A DNA stretch of 44,102 nt from Sphingomonas sp. (GTDB lineage Bacteria; Pseudomonadota; Alphaproteobacteria; Sphingomonadales; Sphingomonadaceae), in NCBI GenBank assembly GCA_017849555.1, contig JAFIGU010000100.1, positions 1-44,102 of the forward strand, given 5' to 3'. The notes under the pieces are model-generated. The model worked only from the letters and a program-made list of their open reading frames with translations. It was not told the DNA's origin and did not search any database. The translations under genes and the position numbers were made by a program. Every line of letters begins with the position of its first letter. Positions within the stretch are counted from its first letter, which is position 1. Below are positions 1 through 7,981 of the stretch, piece after piece.

Positions 1-4
1 ACTC

Positions 5-33
5 TGGATGCCGGGTCAAGCCCGGCATGACGA
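5..33. repeat. Dispersed inverted repeat (CCGGGTCAAGCCCGG type)
   Basis: A short imperfect palindrome in which ATGCCGGG and CCCGGCAT flank TCAAG. Related copies lie at 7928-7956, 13655-13738, 15216-15244 and 21444-21551, always outside genes. It is a family of small dispersed palindromes common in sphingomonad genomes. I see no linked transposase. Confidence 0.7.
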
Positions 34-71
34 TGTATAATAGCCCGGGGCCACCCTCTCTCAATTGTGCT

Positions 72-113
72 CCCGCGAAGGCGTTACCCCCGATGGGCTT
101 CCGCCTTCGCGGG
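72..113. repeat. Inverted repeat (CCCGCGAAGGCG type)
   Basis: A perfect 12-bp arm CCCGCGAAGGCG at 72-83 is matched by its reverse complement at 102-113. The element lies just beyond the stop of the minus-strand gene at 127-612, so it could act as a transcript-end hairpin, although no T-run follows. The same core recurs in the hairpin at 32881-32909. Confidence 0.6.
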
Positions 114-126
114 GACGCAAGCGGCC

Positions 127-612
127 TCAATCCTGCGGCGGCGGATTCGTGCCCTCTTGCTGCGCGCGCTTGATCGCCTGCCGCTCGAGATACCATTGCC
201 GCGCGTTCATCTGCGCGCAGCCGCTCTGCCCGCCCGTGCCGACCGCCGAACAGGTATTGGGCAAGCCGCCCGCGGTGCGGCCCACCTCATCCTGTTGCTG
301 GGCGCGGTTGACCCAGCTCTGGTTCTTCGCCGGCACTTCGGGCGGGCGGCGCAATTCCTTGGGGACGCGATATTGTTCGTTGGGGTCGATGCGATTGCAC
401 ACCACCACCTCGGTCGAGGTCGACGGCGGGCATTTCTCGGTGCCGCTCAACGTCACGCTGCGAATCCGCTTCGGCGGCTGCCCGGTTTCGGCCTGCGCCT
501 CCTGATGCACCGTCTCCGCCGGCGCCTTGGCGGGCGCGGGCTGGCTTGCCTGCGCCGCAAGCGCCGCGGCCGGCAGTACGGCGAGGGCGACGGTGATCAG
601 GGGACGTAACAT
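127..612 (-). CDS. Exported hypothetical protein, 161 aa
   Basis: I do not recognise a named family. Residues 1-20 form a typical Sec signal peptide (MLRPLITVALAVLPAAALAA). An Ala/Pro-rich linker to about residue 50 follows, then a compact domain with four Cys residues (about 61, 72, 121 and 132) that could form disulfides in the periplasm. The C-terminus is charged and Gln-rich. The ATG at 612 has a good AGGAG seven bases upstream. The gene is divergent from trpG and shares a 135-bp intergenic region with it. Periplasmic location is inferred from the signal peptide. The function is unknown. Confidence 0.75.
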   Translation of the reverse strand: MLRPLITVALAVLPAAALAAQASQPAPAKAPAETVHQEAQAETGQPPKRIRSVTLSGTEKCPPSTSTEVVVCNRIDPNEQYRVPKELRRPPEVPAKNQSWVNRAQQQDEVGRTAGGLPNTCSAVGTGGQSGCAQMNARQWYLERQAIKRAQQEGTNPPPQD

Positions 613-747
613 GCGAGACTCCTGTTATATCCTAACGTCCCCTGCGGGGCTTGTATCCCGGCCGAACGTAGCCTTCGGATTACCCGATGTTTCGTTGCAG
701 CAACAGTCGTTGCCGTAACTGACTTTGCCCCCTAAGGCGGCGCTGTA

Positions 748-1314
748 ATGATCCTTGTCGTCGACAATTACGACAGCTTCACCTGGAACCTGGTCCATTA
801 TCTGATGGAGCTGGGCGCCGAGGTGCGCGTGGTGCGTAACGACGCGCTGACCGCCGCCGAGGCACTGGCGAGCAACGCCACCGGCTTCCTGATCTCGCCT
901 GGCCCGTGCACCCCGAACGAGGCGGGGATCAGCCTCGATCTCGTCGCCGCCTGCGCCGAGGCGCGCCGCCCGCTGCTCGGCGTGTGCCTGGGGCACCAGT
1001 CGATCGGCCAGCATTTCGGCGGACATGTCGTGCGCGGCGGGCTGATGCACGGCAAGACCAGCCCGGTCACCCACGACGGCACCGGAATATTCGCCGGGCT
1101 GCCCTCGCCATTCACCGCGACGCGCTATCACTCACTGATCGTCGAGGACGTGCCCGATACGTTGCTGGTCAACGCCACTGCGCCCGACGGATCGGTGATG
1201 GGATTGCGCCACCGCGAACTGCCGATCCACGGCGTGCAATTCCACCCGGAAAGCATCGCCACCGAACATGGCCACGCGCTGCTCGCCAATTTTCTGAAGA
1301 CGACCGGGGCATGA
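748..1314 (+). CDS. trpG: Anthranilate synthase component II (glutamine amidotransferase)
   Basis: A class I glutamine amidotransferase of 188 aa that supplies ammonia from glutamine to TrpE for anthranilate synthesis, the first step of tryptophan biosynthesis. The triad is visible: nucleophile Cys80 in GVCLGHQ, and His166 and Glu168 in FHPES. The N-terminal [12 protein letters not shown] and the [10 protein letters not shown] oxyanion loop are typical of TrpG/PabA. Some bacteria share one subunit between anthranilate and p-aminobenzoate synthases, so a dual role is possible. It is first of a run of four genes, and its stop overlaps the trpD start by 4 nt (ATGA). TrpE is not next to it in this window. 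I see no Trp-rich leader peptide upstream. Confidence 0.96.
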   Translation: MILVVDNYDSFTWNLVHYLMELGAEVRVVRNDALTAAEALASNATGFLISPGPCTPNEAGISLDLVAACAEARRPLLGVCLGHQSIGQHFGGHVVRGGLMHGKTSPVTHDGTGIFAGLPSPFTATRYHSLIVEDVPDTLLVNATAPDGSVMGLRHRELPIHGVQFHPESIATEHGHALLANFLKTTGA

Positions 1315-2300
1315 CCGATTTCGGCCCGCTGCCCGATCCCGCCGCGCCGCTCGATCGCGCCGGTGCCGCGCAGGCCTTTGCCGATATCCTCGACGGCGGC
1401 GCCAGCGACGAAGCGATCGCGCATTTCCTGATCGCGCTGAGCGACCGCGGCGAAACCGAGATCGAGATCGCCGAGGCGGCACGCGCGCTACGCGAACGAC
1501 TGATCCCGATCGACGCCCCCGCGCATGCGATCGACGTCTGCGGCACCGGCGGCGACGGGCATCACACGCTCAACGTCTCCACCGCGGTCAGCCTCGTCGT
1601 CGCAGCGTGCGGCGTCCCGGTCGCCAAGCACGGCAACCGCGCCGCTTCGTCCAAGGCCGGCGCGGCGGACACGCTCGAGGCGCTCGGGCTCGATATGGAT
1701 CGCGCCGGGGCGTGCGCCGAGGAGACGCTCGCCGAGCTCGGCATCTGCTTCCTGTTCGCCGCGAATCACCACCCGGCGATGAAGCGGATCACCCCGATCC
1801 GCCGCCACATCGGCAAGCGCACGATCTTCAACCTGATGGGGCCGCTCGCCAATCCGGCGCGGGTCGGCCGCCAGCTGATCGGCATCGCCCGCCCTGACTA
1901 CGCCCCGGTCTATGCCGCCGCGCTGGCCGAGCTGGGCGCGGAGGCGGCGCTGGTCGTCTCGGGCGAGGAAGGGCTCGACGAAGTGTCCGGCGCCGGGCCG
2001 ACGATCGCGGTATCGGTCGGCGCGGTCGCGCTGCCCGATCGCATCACGCCGGAGGACGCCGGGCTGCCGCGTCACCCGATCGCGGCGATCCACGGCGGCG
2101 ACCCCGACTATAACGCCGCTGCCCTGCGCCGATTGCTCGGCGGCGAGCGCGGCGCCTATCGCGACGCGGTGCTGCTCAATGCCGCCGCCGCGCTGGCGCT
2201 CGACGGCGCGACGCTGCCCGCGGGTGTGGCGCGCGCGGCGGAAGCGATCGATTCAGGCGCCGCCAATGCGCTGCTCGACCGCTGGATCGCCTGGGCATGA
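1311..2300 (+). CDS. trpD: Anthranilate phosphoribosyltransferase
   Basis: This 329-aa enzyme transfers phosphoribose from PRPP to anthranilate, the second step of tryptophan synthesis. The glycine-rich PRPP loop CGTGGDG lies at residues 77-83, followed by the conserved NVST and KHGNR (106-110) motifs. The length is normal for the family. The ATG at 1311 is chosen because it overlaps the trpG stop as ATGA, which implies translational coupling. Longer upstream extensions in the same frame run inside trpG and are not credible. The trpC start overlaps its own stop in the same way. Confidence 0.97.
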   Translation: MTDFGPLPDPAAPLDRAGAAQAFADILDGGASDEAIAHFLIALSDRGETEIEIAEAARALRERLIPIDAPAHAIDVCGTGGDGHHTLNVSTAVSLVVAACGVPVAKHGNRAASSKAGAADTLEALGLDMDRAGACAEETLAELGICFLFAANHHPAMKRITPIRRHIGKRTIFNLMGPLANPARVGRQLIGIARPDYAPVYAAALAELGAEAALVVSGEEGLDEVSGAGPTIAVSVGAVALPDRITPEDAGLPRHPIAAIHGGDPDYNAAALRRLLGGERGAYRDAVLLNAAAALALDGATLPAGVARAAEAIDSGAANALLDRWIAWA

Positions 2301-3076
2301 GCAACGTTCTCGACCGGATCCTCGCCACCAAGCGCGACGAGGTGCGCAGCCGCAGCGCTAAGGCGTCGTTCGGCGATCTCGATGCGCGCGCGCGCGAGCA
2401 GACCGCCCCGCGCGGGTTCCGCGCCGCGCTCGATCGCGCGCCGGGTTACGGCCTCGTCGCCGAGATCAAGAAAGCGAGCCCCTCGAAGGGGCTGATCCGC
2501 GCCGATTTCGATCCTCCGGCGCATGCCCGCGCCTATCAGGCCGGCGGGGCAGCGTGCCTCTCGGTGCTGACCGACGCGCATTATTTCCAGGGCAGCGAGG
2601 CCTATCTGGTCGCGGCGCGCGCGGCGTGCGACCTGCCGGTGCTGCGCAAGGATTTCATGGTCGACCCGTGGCAGGCGGCGGAAGCGCGCGCGATCGGCGC
2701 CGATGCGATCCTGCTGATCATGGCGGCGCTCGACGATGTGGCGCTGGCCGAGATCGAAGCGGCGGCGATCGAGCGCGGGATGGACGTGCTGGTCGAAGTC
2801 CATGACGCCGACGAGCTGGAGCGCGCGCTCAAGCTCAAGTCGCGACTGATCGGCGTCAACAACCGCGACCTGCGCGATTTCACGGTCGATTTCGCGCGGA
2901 CCTACGAACTGGTCGGCCGCGCGCCGGCGGGCTGCACCTTCGTCGCGGAGAGCGGGCTCACCACCCGCGGCGATCTCGATGCGATGGCCGCGCATGGCGT
3001 GCGCTGTTTCCTGATCGGCGAATCGCTGATGCGCCAGCCCGATGTCGAGGCGGCGACGCGGGCGCTGATCGGATGA
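2297..3076 (+). CDS. trpC: Indole-3-glycerol-phosphate synthase
   Basis: A monofunctional 259-aa TIM-barrel enzyme that converts carboxyphenylamino-deoxyribulose phosphate to indole-3-glycerol phosphate. Catalytic motifs [10 protein letters not shown] (residues 56-65) and VLRKDFMVD (about 114-122) are intact, as are the later GVNNRDL and AESGL segments of the phosphate site. TrpC is not fused to TrpF, as is usual in alphaproteobacteria. The gene starts on the trpD stop (ATGA) and ends on the moaC start (ATGA). Confidence 0.97.
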   Translation: MSNVLDRILATKRDEVRSRSAKASFGDLDARAREQTAPRGFRAALDRAPGYGLVAEIKKASPSKGLIRADFDPPAHARAYQAGGAACLSVLTDAHYFQGSEAYLVAARAACDLPVLRKDFMVDPWQAAEARAIGADAILLIMAALDDVALAEIEAAAIERGMDVLVEVHDADELERALKLKSRLIGVNNRDLRDFTVDFARTYELVGRAPAGCTFVAESGLTTRGDLDAMAAHGVRCFLIGESLMRQPDVEAATRALIG

Positions 3077-3555
3077 CGCGGCTCACGCATATCGACGATG
3101 CCGGCGCGGCGCATATGGTCGATGTGGGCGACAAGCAAGTAACGCGGCGCGAGGCGGTGGCGACCGGCCGCATCCTGATGTCCCCCGAAACCGCCGCCGC
3201 GATCCGCGATGGCGCCGCGCTCAAGGGCGATGTGCTCGCGGTGGCGCGGGTTGCGGGGATCATGGCGGCCAAGCGGACGAGCGAGCTGATCCCCTTGTGC
3301 CACCCACTCCCGCTCACCCGCGTGTCGCTCGATCTGACGGTCGGCGCGGATCATGTCGAAGCCACCGCGACCGCGGCGACCGACGGCAAGACCGGGGTGG
3401 AGATGGAAGCGCTGACTTCGGTCTCGGTCGCTCTGCTGACAATCTACGACATGACCAAGGCGCTCGACCGCGCGATGCGGATCGACGGCGTTCGGTTGCT
3501 CGCCAAGAGCGGCGGGCGATCGGGGGATTGGCGGGCGGAGACCGGCGACGCCTGA
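3073..3555 (+). CDS. moaC: Cyclic pyranopterin monophosphate synthase
   Basis: MoaC (160 aa) makes cyclic pyranopterin monophosphate in molybdenum cofactor synthesis, acting after the radical-SAM enzyme MoaA. The catalytic Lys51, the IPLCHPL motif (residues 73-79) and the [10 protein letters not shown] and YDMTKA segments are intact. Linkage of moaC to trpC is a common alphaproteobacterial order, often continuing into moeA and lexA. Here it stops after moaC. The start overlaps the trpC stop by 4 nt, so it is probably expressed with the trp genes. Confidence 0.96.
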   Translation: MTRLTHIDDAGAAHMVDVGDKQVTRREAVATGRILMSPETAAAIRDGAALKGDVLAVARVAGIMAAKRTSELIPLCHPLPLTRVSLDLTVGADHVEATATAATDGKTGVEMEALTSVSVALLTIYDMTKALDRAMRIDGVRLLAKSGGRSGDWRAETGDA

Positions 3556-3751
3556 ATCGGGCGACGCGCGGATCGGAAAATGCGGGACTGTCAAGCGACT
3601 GAGACAAAGCAAATGCCTCAATGCTGGATTCCGTAAACGATCCGTTACTTAGTTTACAACCTTTTACGCCGTACTATTCGCACCTTGTGATTTATATCAT
3701 CCCCAAGGGTGCCGCATTATTCCCTCACGGCACATTATCGGGGTGATGGAA
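3556..3751. other. AT-richer intergenic region upstream of the PEP-CTERM gene
   Basis: About 196 bp between moaC and the PEP-CTERM gene, clearly richer in A/T than its surroundings from 3610 on. It holds the inverted repeat GTAAAC (3633-3638) / GTTTAC (3652-3657) and the sequence TTATAT near 3690. It must carry the promoter of the downstream gene, but I cannot identify convincing -35/-10 or -24/-12 boxes. No gene is seen. Confidence 0.4.
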
Positions 3752-4504
3752 ATGAAGAATTTTGCGATGGCCGCGCTCGCGGCGATGATCTTGCCTACGC
3801 CTGCATTCGCCGCCGTAGAACTTATCAAGAATGGCTCGTTCGAGAATAACACGGTTTCGGACGGCACAAAGCAGTGGATATTCTATGCCGGCCTCGCCGA
3901 CTGGTCTTATCAAAATCGGATCGACCAGTACAATTTTCAGCACAACTTGACATTTATTGCCACGCCCGGCACGGCCGACGTCCAGACCGGCAGTGGTTTA
4001 ACCGTTTACGGTCCGTTCCCGAAGACGAGCCCCGACGGCGGCGACTTCATCCTCGCCGACGCCGATACCGATTTCAACGGAACGCTATATCAGACGGTGA
4101 AAGGTCTGACGGTCGGCGAGAAATATACGCTCACTTTCTGGCAGGCCGCCGGCCAGCAGATCGATCGCGTCGGGCCGACCACCGAACAGTGGAAAGTATC
4201 GTTCGGGAACGACGTCCAATATTCGGACAAATTCCTGCTCGCGGAGGGTGCGGTCGGCGATTGGCAAAAGCAGTCGATGACCTTCGTCGCATCGGCAACG
4301 TCGCAGGTGCTGACATTCCTCGCGGAGGGCACGCCCAACGGCCAGCCGCCGATCGCGATGCTCGATGGCGTGTCGCTCAAAGCCTATGAGCCGCCGGTCG
4401 GCACCGTGCCGGAGCCGAGCACCTGGGCGATGATGATCATGGGGTTCGGCGCCGTCGCCGGCGTGATGCGCCGCCGCCCGCGCCGGGTCGAAGCGGCGAA
4501 ATAA
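3752..4504 (+). CDS. PEPxxWA-CTERM surface/secreted protein, 250 aa
   Basis: An exported protein with three parts. There is a signal peptide (about 1-20, ending PTPAFA). A beta-rich middle follows, beginning with ELIKNGSFEN and with features such as LTFWQAAGQQ seen in carbohydrate-binding or choice-of-anchor domains. The C-terminal sorting signal is VPEPSTWAMMIMGFGAVAG followed by an Arg-rich tail. This signal is the sphingomonad PEPxxWA-CTERM variant, recognised by an exosortase (XrtA/EpsH type) and linked to exopolysaccharide. No exosortase is in the window. The start is ambiguous between GTG 3743, ATG 3746 and ATG 3752. I take 3752 because GGGG lies about 8 nt upstream and the signal peptide is then of normal length. 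Confidence 0.85.
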   Translation: MKNFAMAALAAMILPTPAFAAVELIKNGSFENNTVSDGTKQWIFYAGLADWSYQNRIDQYNFQHNLTFIATPGTADVQTGSGLTVYGPFPKTSPDGGDFILADADTDFNGTLYQTVKGLTVGEKYTLTFWQAAGQQIDRVGPTTEQWKVSFGNDVQYSDKFLLAEGAVGDWQKQSMTFVASATSQVLTFLAEGTPNGQPPIAMLDGVSLKAYEPPVGTVPEPSTWAMMIMGFGAVAGVMRRRPRRVEAAK

Positions 4505-4519
4505 GGAAATACAAGCCTC

Positions 4520-4547
4520 CGTCATCCCAGCGAAAGCTGAGATGACG
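4520..4547. repeat. Hairpin repeat between convergent genes (CGTCATCCCAGC type)
   Basis: Arms CGTCATCCCAGC (4520-4531) and GCTGAGATGACG (4536-4547) pair with one mismatch around a GAAA tetraloop. The element sits between the convergent PEP-CTERM gene and bcp and could end both transcripts, but no T-run follows on either side. Confidence 0.55.
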
Positions 4548-4554
4548 GGGCGCC

Positions 4555-5001
4555 TCAAACCTCCTTCGCCGCCGCCAGCACCGCGGCGGCGTGGCCCGGC
4601 ACCTTCACCTTGCGCCACGCCCGGACCAAGGCGCCTTCCTTCCCGAACAGGAAGGTCGCGCGCTCGATCCCCATATATTTCCGGCCGTAGAGCGACTTTT
4701 CGACCCACACGCCGAACGCCTCGCATGCCGCGCCATCCTCGTCGCTCGCCAGCGGCACCTTAAGGTCATATTTGGCGATGAAATTGCTGTGCCGCTTCGG
4801 GCTGTCCTTCGAGATGCCGAGCAGCGCCACGCCTGCCGCGGCGAAATCGTCCGCCAGCGCGGAGAAGTCCTGCGCCTCGCGGGTGCAGCCGCTCGTATCG
4901 TCCTTGGGGTAGAAATAGACCACCAGCGGTCGCGGCAGCGCGGCGAGCCGCACCGGGGCGCCGTTGGGGTCGACCAAGGTCAGGTCGGGAAGCTTATCCA
5001 T
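4555..5001 (-). CDS. bcp: Thioredoxin-dependent peroxiredoxin, BCP/PrxQ family
   Basis: A cytoplasmic peroxidase of 148 aa that reduces hydrogen and organic peroxides. The active site YPKDDTSGCTREAQDF places the peroxidatic cysteine at Cys39. The resolving cysteine found five residues later in Escherichia coli BCP (GCTxxAC) is Gln here. The only other cysteine, Cys93, matches a position in the family that is not known to resolve. The protein may therefore work by a 1-Cys mechanism. Its ATG overlaps the glnE stop by 8 nt, so the two genes are co-transcribed with glnE upstream. Confidence 0.93.
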   Translation of the reverse strand: MDKLPDLTLVDPNGAPVRLAALPRPLVVYFYPKDDTSGCTREAQDFSALADDFAAAGVALLGISKDSPKRHSNFIAKYDLKVPLASDEDGAACEAFGVWVEKSLYGRKYMGIERATFLFGKEGALVRAWRKVKVPGHAAAVLAAAKEV

Positions 5002-7672
5002 TGCTCACTCCTAGCCACGCGGCGCGCACCTCCTGCCGCGCCGCGGCGAAGCCGGCAAGCACCGCCGCCCAATCCTCATAGCCCAGCGCGCGCGCGATCA
5101 GCGCACGCGTCGCCGCCGCCTCCGGCTCCTGCGCATCGGGCGCGACCAGCCGCAGCGTAACGAGCAGCCGCGTCAACAGATCGTGCGCCGCGCCCATTCC
5201 GGCCGGCAGCAACGCGCCGAGCAAGTCGATCGCCCGCCCCAGCCGCGGATCGAACCCGGTGCGGTGCTCGAGTTGCAAGGTGTGGACCGCGAATTCCAGA
5301 TCGACCAGCCCGCCCGGCAGCAACTTGGCGTCGAGCGGCCCCGCCGGCGGCTTATGCGCGGCCATTTCGGCGCGCATGTTCGCGGCATCGTTCACCACGT
5401 CGTGCGGCTTGCGCGCGCCCGCCAGCACCGCCGCGATCTCCGCCGAGAGCGCCGCGCGCGCCGCGGCCGAGCCGAACACCGGGCGGGCGCGGGCCAACGC
5501 CATATGCTCCCAGGTCCACGCCTCTTCGCGCTGATAGCGCGCGAACGAATCGAGGCTGACCACCAGCGGCCCCTGCGCCCCCGACGGGCGCAGCCGGGTA
5601 TCGACCGAATAGAGCGGCCCCGCCGCCGTCGCGACCGACAGAGCCGCGGTGACGCGCTGCGCCAGCCGATTGTAATAGAGCGTCGCGCCGAGCGGCTTGG
5701 CGCCGTCCGATTCCGCCGCGAAATCGCCGGTGAACAGATAAATCAGATCGAGATCGGAGGCGTGGGTCAGCTCGCCCCCGCCCATCCGGCCGAGCGCGAG
5801 GATGACGAATTCGCTGTTCGGCACGCGGCCGTGCGCGATGGTGAATTCGGCGACGGTCGCCGCCGCCAGCGCCTCGATCGCCGCCTCGGCGACCCGGCCG
5901 TAACCCGCGGAAACCTCCAGCGGATCGGCGACGCCCGCAATGATCTGCGTCCCCAGCGCGAACCTTTTGTCGCCGACGACGCGGCGCGCATGATCGAGCC
6001 GCGCCTGATAATCGGCGCCGCGCTCGACCGCTTCCATCTCGGCGACCAGTTCGGCGACGCTGCCGACCGGGGCGAAGGCGGTCGCGTCGATCAGCCCGTC
6101 GAGCAGATCGGGGCGGCGCGACAGTTCGTCAGCCAGGGTCGGGGCGTGGCTCAGCACCGTGGCGAGCAGATTGGCGAGTGCCGGCCGCGCCTCCAGCAAG
6201 CGAAAGATGTTGATCGCGCTCGGCAATCGCTCAAGCAACGTATCGAGGCGCTGCAATGCTGCCTGCGGCACCGGCGCGTCCGCGACCGCCGCGACGATCC
6301 CCGGGAGCACCGCCTCCAGCGCCGCCTTGGCCGCGGGGCTGCGCAGCGCGGGATAGCGCCCCGAGCGCCACGATCCGATCCGCGCCGCGGCCCCCTCCGC
6401 ATCGGCGAAACCGAGCGCGGCGAGCTGCTCGACCAGCTTGGCCGGATCGCTCGACAAAGCGGTGTCGGCCGGCGCGGCGAGCACGTCGAACACCGCCGCC
6501 ACCCGTTCGACATGCGGACGGAGGTGATCGAGCAGCGCCGCGCCATCGGCACGCCCGTCGAGCCGCGCGACCCGATCGAGCGCGTCGCCGGTCGGCAGAT
6601 GATGCGTTTGGCGATCGTCGATCATCTGGACGCGATGCTCGATCGTGCGCAGCGCCTCATAGGCCGCGGTCAGCGCGCGCGCGTCGTCGGGGTCGATCCG
6701 CCCGGCCTCCGCCAGCGCCGCGAGCGCCTCGCGGGTATTGCCGACGCGCAGCGCCGGATCGCGGCCGCCGTGGATCAACTGGTGGATCTGCGCGAAGAAT
6801 TCGACCTCGCGGATTCCGCCGCGCCCGCGTTTCAGATCATAGCCAGGGCCGAATGCCTGGCCCTGCGAATGATGATCGCGGATCCGGCGGGTGATGTCGA
6901 CGATCTCGCCGATTGCGCCGAAATCGAGGCTGCGCCGCCACACGAACGGGCGGATCGCGTCGAGGAAGCGCGTACCGAGCGCGATATCGCCGGCGCAGGC
7001 ACGCGCGCGGATGAAGGCGGCACGCTCCCACGGCAGCGCCTGCGATTCGTAATAAGTGATCGCCGCCTCTATCGGGATCGCGATCGGGGTCACCTCGGGC
7101 GACGGGCGCAACCTGAGGTCGACGCGCAGCACATAGCCGTCGCCATCGCGCGTCTGGAGCAGTTCCACGACGCGCCGCCCGATCCTGACCGCGGCGTCGA
7201 CCGGTTCCTCGCGCGGCTTGGTCGGCAGCGTCTCGGGGTCGAACAGCAGGATCGGATCGATGTCCGAGGAATAATTGAGTTCGCGGCTGCCCTGTTTGCC
7301 GAGCGCGATCGCGGCGAAGCCGACCGGTTCGGCGCCCGGCGTACGCTCCTCGATCGCCGCGCGGATCGCACGATCGAGCGCGGCATCGGCGAAATCGGAC
7401 AATGCGCGGGTGACCGCGGTAAGATCGAGCGCGCCGGAAAGATCGCCGACCGCCGCGACCAGCGCAAGCCGGCGCCGCGCGAGCCGCAGCGACTGGCTCA
7501 CCGGTCCCTCGCCGAACCTCGCCGCCGCACCGAGCGGCAGCGCGCCCTGCGCCAGCGTCGCCGCGAGGTCGGGCTCGCGATCGAGCAGCATCGCGAGGAA
7601 CGGCGCATTGTCGCGGGCGCGATCGAGCGCGTTTTTCGCGACGGCGGGAGCGATTTGGACGATATCATTCAT
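4994..7672 (-). CDS. glnE: Bifunctional glutamine synthetase adenylyltransferase/adenylyl-removing enzyme
   Basis: GlnE controls glutamine synthetase by adding AMP to it and removing AMP, in response to PII and glutamine. Both nucleotidyltransferase domains are visible: GSRELNYSSDIDPILLF at about residues 128-144, and GGGELTHASDLDLIYLF in the second half. The N-terminal domain does removal and the C-terminal one addition in the studied enzyme. The length, 892 aa, is slightly below the 940-odd of enterobacteria. A TTG at 7711 would extend it by 13 residues. The ATG at 7672 is preferred, as it has AGG upstream and leaves room for the divergent ORF at 7726. bcp follows with an 8-nt overlap. Confidence 0.96.
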   Translation of the reverse strand: MNDIVQIAPAVAKNALDRARDNAPFLAMLLDREPDLAATLAQGALPLGAAARFGEGPVSQSLRLARRRLALVAAVGDLSGALDLTAVTRALSDFADAALDRAIRAAIEERTPGAEPVGFAAIALGKQGSRELNYSSDIDPILLFDPETLPTKPREEPVDAAVRIGRRVVELLQTRDGDGYVLRVDLRLRPSPEVTPIAIPIEAAITYYESQALPWERAAFIRARACAGDIALGTRFLDAIRPFVWRRSLDFGAIGEIVDITRRIRDHHSQGQAFGPGYDLKRGRGGIREVEFFAQIHQLIHGGRDPALRVGNTREALAALAEAGRIDPDDARALTAAYEALRTIEHRVQMIDDRQTHHLPTGDALDRVARLDGRADGAALLDHLRPHVERVAAVFDVLAAPADTALSSDPAKLVEQLAALGFADAEGAAARIGSWRSGRYPALRSPAAKAALEAVLPGIVAAVADAPVPQAALQRLDTLLERLPSAINIFRLLEARPALANLLATVLSHAPTLADELSRRPDLLDGLIDATAFAPVGSVAELVAEMEAVERGADYQARLDHARRVVGDKRFALGTQIIAGVADPLEVSAGYGRVAEAAIEALAAATVAEFTIAHGRVPNSEFVILALGRMGGGELTHASDLDLIYLFTGDFAAESDGAKPLGATLYYNRLAQRVTAALSVATAAGPLYSVDTRLRPSGAQGPLVVSLDSFARYQREEAWTWEHMALARARPVFGSAAARAALSAEIAAVLAGARKPHDVVNDAANMRAEMAAHKPPAGPLDAKLLPGGLVDLEFAVHTLQLEHRTGFDPRLGRAIDLLGALLPAGMGAAHDLLTRLLVTLRLVAPDAQEPEAAATRALIARALGYEDWAAVLAGFAAARQEVRAAWLGVSNG

Positions 7673-7691
7673 GGCCGGCGCTACCTGCCGA

Positions 7692-7716
7692 GAAACTTCA
7701 TCGGCGTTCAACCGTT
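7692..7716 (+). promoter_or_regulatory. Candidate EcfG-type promoter upstream of the NepR-like ORF
   Basis: GAAAC at 7692-7696 and CGTT at 7713-7716 are separated by 16 bp. This differs by one base from the alphaproteobacterial general stress sigma consensus GGAAC-N16-CGTT. Transcription would start around 7722-7724, almost at the ATG at 7726, giving a leaderless or near-leaderless mRNA. Confidence 0.4.
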
Positions 7717-7725
7717 TTCGCGAGG

Positions 7726-7893
7726 ATGGAACGTCGTTTTACCTCGTCCGACGTCTCGCCCGCCGCGGGATTCGTCGTATCGCCGCCGCAGCGCAGCGAC
7801 GGCATCGGCGAATCGCTGCGCCGCGCCTTCCAGCCGCCCCCCGTGCCGGATTCGATGCGCGGATTGCTCGATCGGCTGTATCGGCTGGAATAA
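7726..7893 (+). CDS. Small NepR-like protein, 55 aa (putative second anti-sigma factor)
   Basis: The C-terminal half, GIGESLRRAFQPPPVPDSM followed by RGLLDRLYRLE, matches the layout of the NepR core in the gene at 9967 (MGSALRSIYQKTVEEAIPDE, then MLSLLGKLD). Both share G-x-x-LR-x-x-aromatic, then (V/I)PD-x-M, then LL-x-x-L and a final L-(D/E). Helix 1 is about three residues shorter and has PPP in the linker. The first 25 residues are variable, as in NepR. The ORF is convergent with ecfG and divergent from glnE. GAGG directly abuts the ATG, too close for a normal ribosome site, which fits a leaderless start from the EcfG-like promoter at 7692. NepR binds EcfG until phosphorylated PhyR displaces it. 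Whether this paralogue does so is inference. Confidence 0.6.
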   Translation: MERRFTSSDVSPAAGFVVSPPQRSDGIGESLRRAFQPPPVPDSMRGLLDRLYRLE

Positions 7894-7927
7894 GCGGAAG
7901 ACAGATCGCGCCTGTTCTCATTCCACA

Positions 7928-7956
7928 CGTCATGCCGGGCTAGACCCGGCATGACG
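7928..7956. repeat. Hairpin repeat between convergent genes (CGTCATGCCGGG type)
   Basis: A perfect 12-bp stem, CGTCATGCCGGG (7928-7939) with CCCGGCATGACG (7945-7956), closes a CTAGA loop. It lies between the convergent NepR-like ORF and ecfG, where it may stop both transcripts. It belongs to the same family as 5-33 and 13655-13738. Confidence 0.65.
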
Positions 7957-7981
7957 ATAAGAGCCCGTTTCGCAAAAACGC

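Noticed and set aside
613..747. A possible trp attenuator or leader peptide before trpG.
   Set aside because: No short ORF with Trp codons and no terminator/antiterminator pair could be found.
906..1310. An N-terminal extension of trpD inside trpG.
   Set aside because: It would overlap the real trpG frame and adds Arg-rich sequence not found in TrpD. The ATGA junction at 1311 is the natural start.
3556..3751. A sigma-54 promoter for the PEP-CTERM gene.
   Set aside because: GGCAC is present near 3729 but there is no GC at the -12 position with correct spacing.
7728..7732. GGAAC inside the start of the NepR-like ORF as an EcfG -35 box.
   Set aside because: No GTT-containing -10 box follows at 16-17 bp.
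5183..7954. A 923-codon open frame on the plus strand antisense to glnE.
   Set aside because: Arg-rich, no domain, and fully explained by GC-rich codon bias of glnE, whose two catalytic domains are intact on the other strand.
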